From contig NZ_CP021106.3 of the NCBI RefSeq assembly GCF_000355765.4, forward strand, positions 2,637,137-2,701,136: a stretch of DNA of 64,000 nt, written 5' to 3'. A program made the position numbers and the translations under genes. Under the pieces are notes generated by a model. The model did not search any database. It saw only the letters and a program-made list of their open reading frames with translations, and had not been told where the DNA came from. Position 1 is the first letter of the stretch; each line of letters begins with the position of its first letter. Source of the DNA: Nitrosospira lacus (GTDB lineage Bacteria; Pseudomonadota; Gammaproteobacteria; Burkholderiales; Nitrosomonadaceae). Of the stretch, positions 63,857 through 64,000 are shown piece after piece.

Positions 63857-64000
63857 ATGAGACTTACCTTTCTGGCTGCCACCCTGGTAGCATTGACAAT
63901 GACTGCCTGTGGCAAACCGAATCAGGCGCTTCCTGAGCAGGAAAAGGCAAACTTCGAAAAAATCACTTCTCAACCCGCCACGCCAGCTTCCACCACGGCT
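63857..64000 (+). CDS. Small lipoprotein of a tandem family, member 4 (3' end outside the window)
   Basis: 48 codons are visible and the frame is open to the window edge. GAGGAAATAAATA precedes the ATG. Lipoprotein signal MRLTFLAATLVALTMTAC (Cys18) followed by GKPNQALPEQEKANFEKI. Closest in wording to member 3 (QALPE after the lipobox). The tail and any further members lie beyond the window. Confidence 0.75.
   Translation, partial: MRLTFLAATLVALTMTACGKPNQALPEQEKANFEKITSQPATPASTTA

Overview
The window reads as chromosome of a Gram-negative betaproteobacterium, most likely a Nitrosospira-like member of the Nitrosomonadaceae. This rests on the family mix (truB-rbfA-infB-nusA-rimP block, endonuclease-type MutL with no sign of MutH dependence, three-part PntA/PntAB/PntB transhydrogenase, APS-reductase sulfate assimilation, PEP-CTERM proteins, NnrS) and a moderate GC content judged by eye. 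No ammonia-oxidation gene, rRNA, tRNA, CRISPR array, intact insertion sequence or prophage was recognised, so the genus is an inference.

Layout. 1-654: 3' end of a receiver-PAS signalling protein. 657-6657 (minus): translation/transcription operon rimP-nusA-infB-rbfA-truB, with a terminator-like hairpin in the rimP leader. 6879-9869 (plus): acetyl-CoA synthetase and a metallo-beta-lactamase-fold hydrolase. 10404-13846 (plus): hybrid histidine kinase overlapping a receiver-EAL c-di-GMP phosphodiesterase. 14182-24784: mostly minus-strand housekeeping genes (rRNA methyltransferase, GreB, mtfA-glk, RmuC, DUF488, TPR protein, EI24 membrane protein, small secreted proteins) plus NnrS on the plus strand. 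25181-31648: cysS, then a plus-strand envelope cluster (TPR-NTF2, L,D-transpeptidase-NTF2, two cyclophilins, a PEP-CTERM protein, an M48 lipoprotein). 31847-34250 (minus): alpha/beta hydrolase, a decayed phosphoribosyltransferase and an erythromycin-esterase-family protein. 34564-36129: LodA-like quinone-cofactor oxidase. 36144-39773 (minus): GlrK/QseG/GlrR-type signalling operon. 39943-45159: Cys-rich secreted protein, ArsC, CPA2 antiporter, PEP-CTERM metalloprotease, alanine dehydrogenase.

45712-52358 concentrates nicotinamide-nucleotide electron transfer: proton-translocating transhydrogenase pntA-pntAB-pntB, and upstream of it on the same strand a 1183-residue flavoprotein that looks like a fusion of GltD/NfnB-type and PyrK/NfnA-type modules. 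52603-57985 is the assimilatory sulfate pathway (cysI-type reductase, cysH, cysD, cysN), divergent from a CysB-family regulator. mutL and roxA follow as a translationally coupled pair. The window ends in a tandem array of at least four very small paralogous lipoproteins, several with their own promoter-like and terminator sequences; the last is cut by the window edge.

The items most worth a second look are the fused Nfn-like oxidoreductase next to pntAB, the tandem lipoprotein family, the sulfite/nitrite reductase with a complete siroheme-cluster cysteine motif in both halves, the in-frame phosphoribosyltransferase remnant, the attenuator-like hairpin ahead of rimP, and the paired NTF2-domain envelope proteins. 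Start codons were re-chosen from ribosome-binding sites and family lengths where the longest frame looked too long.
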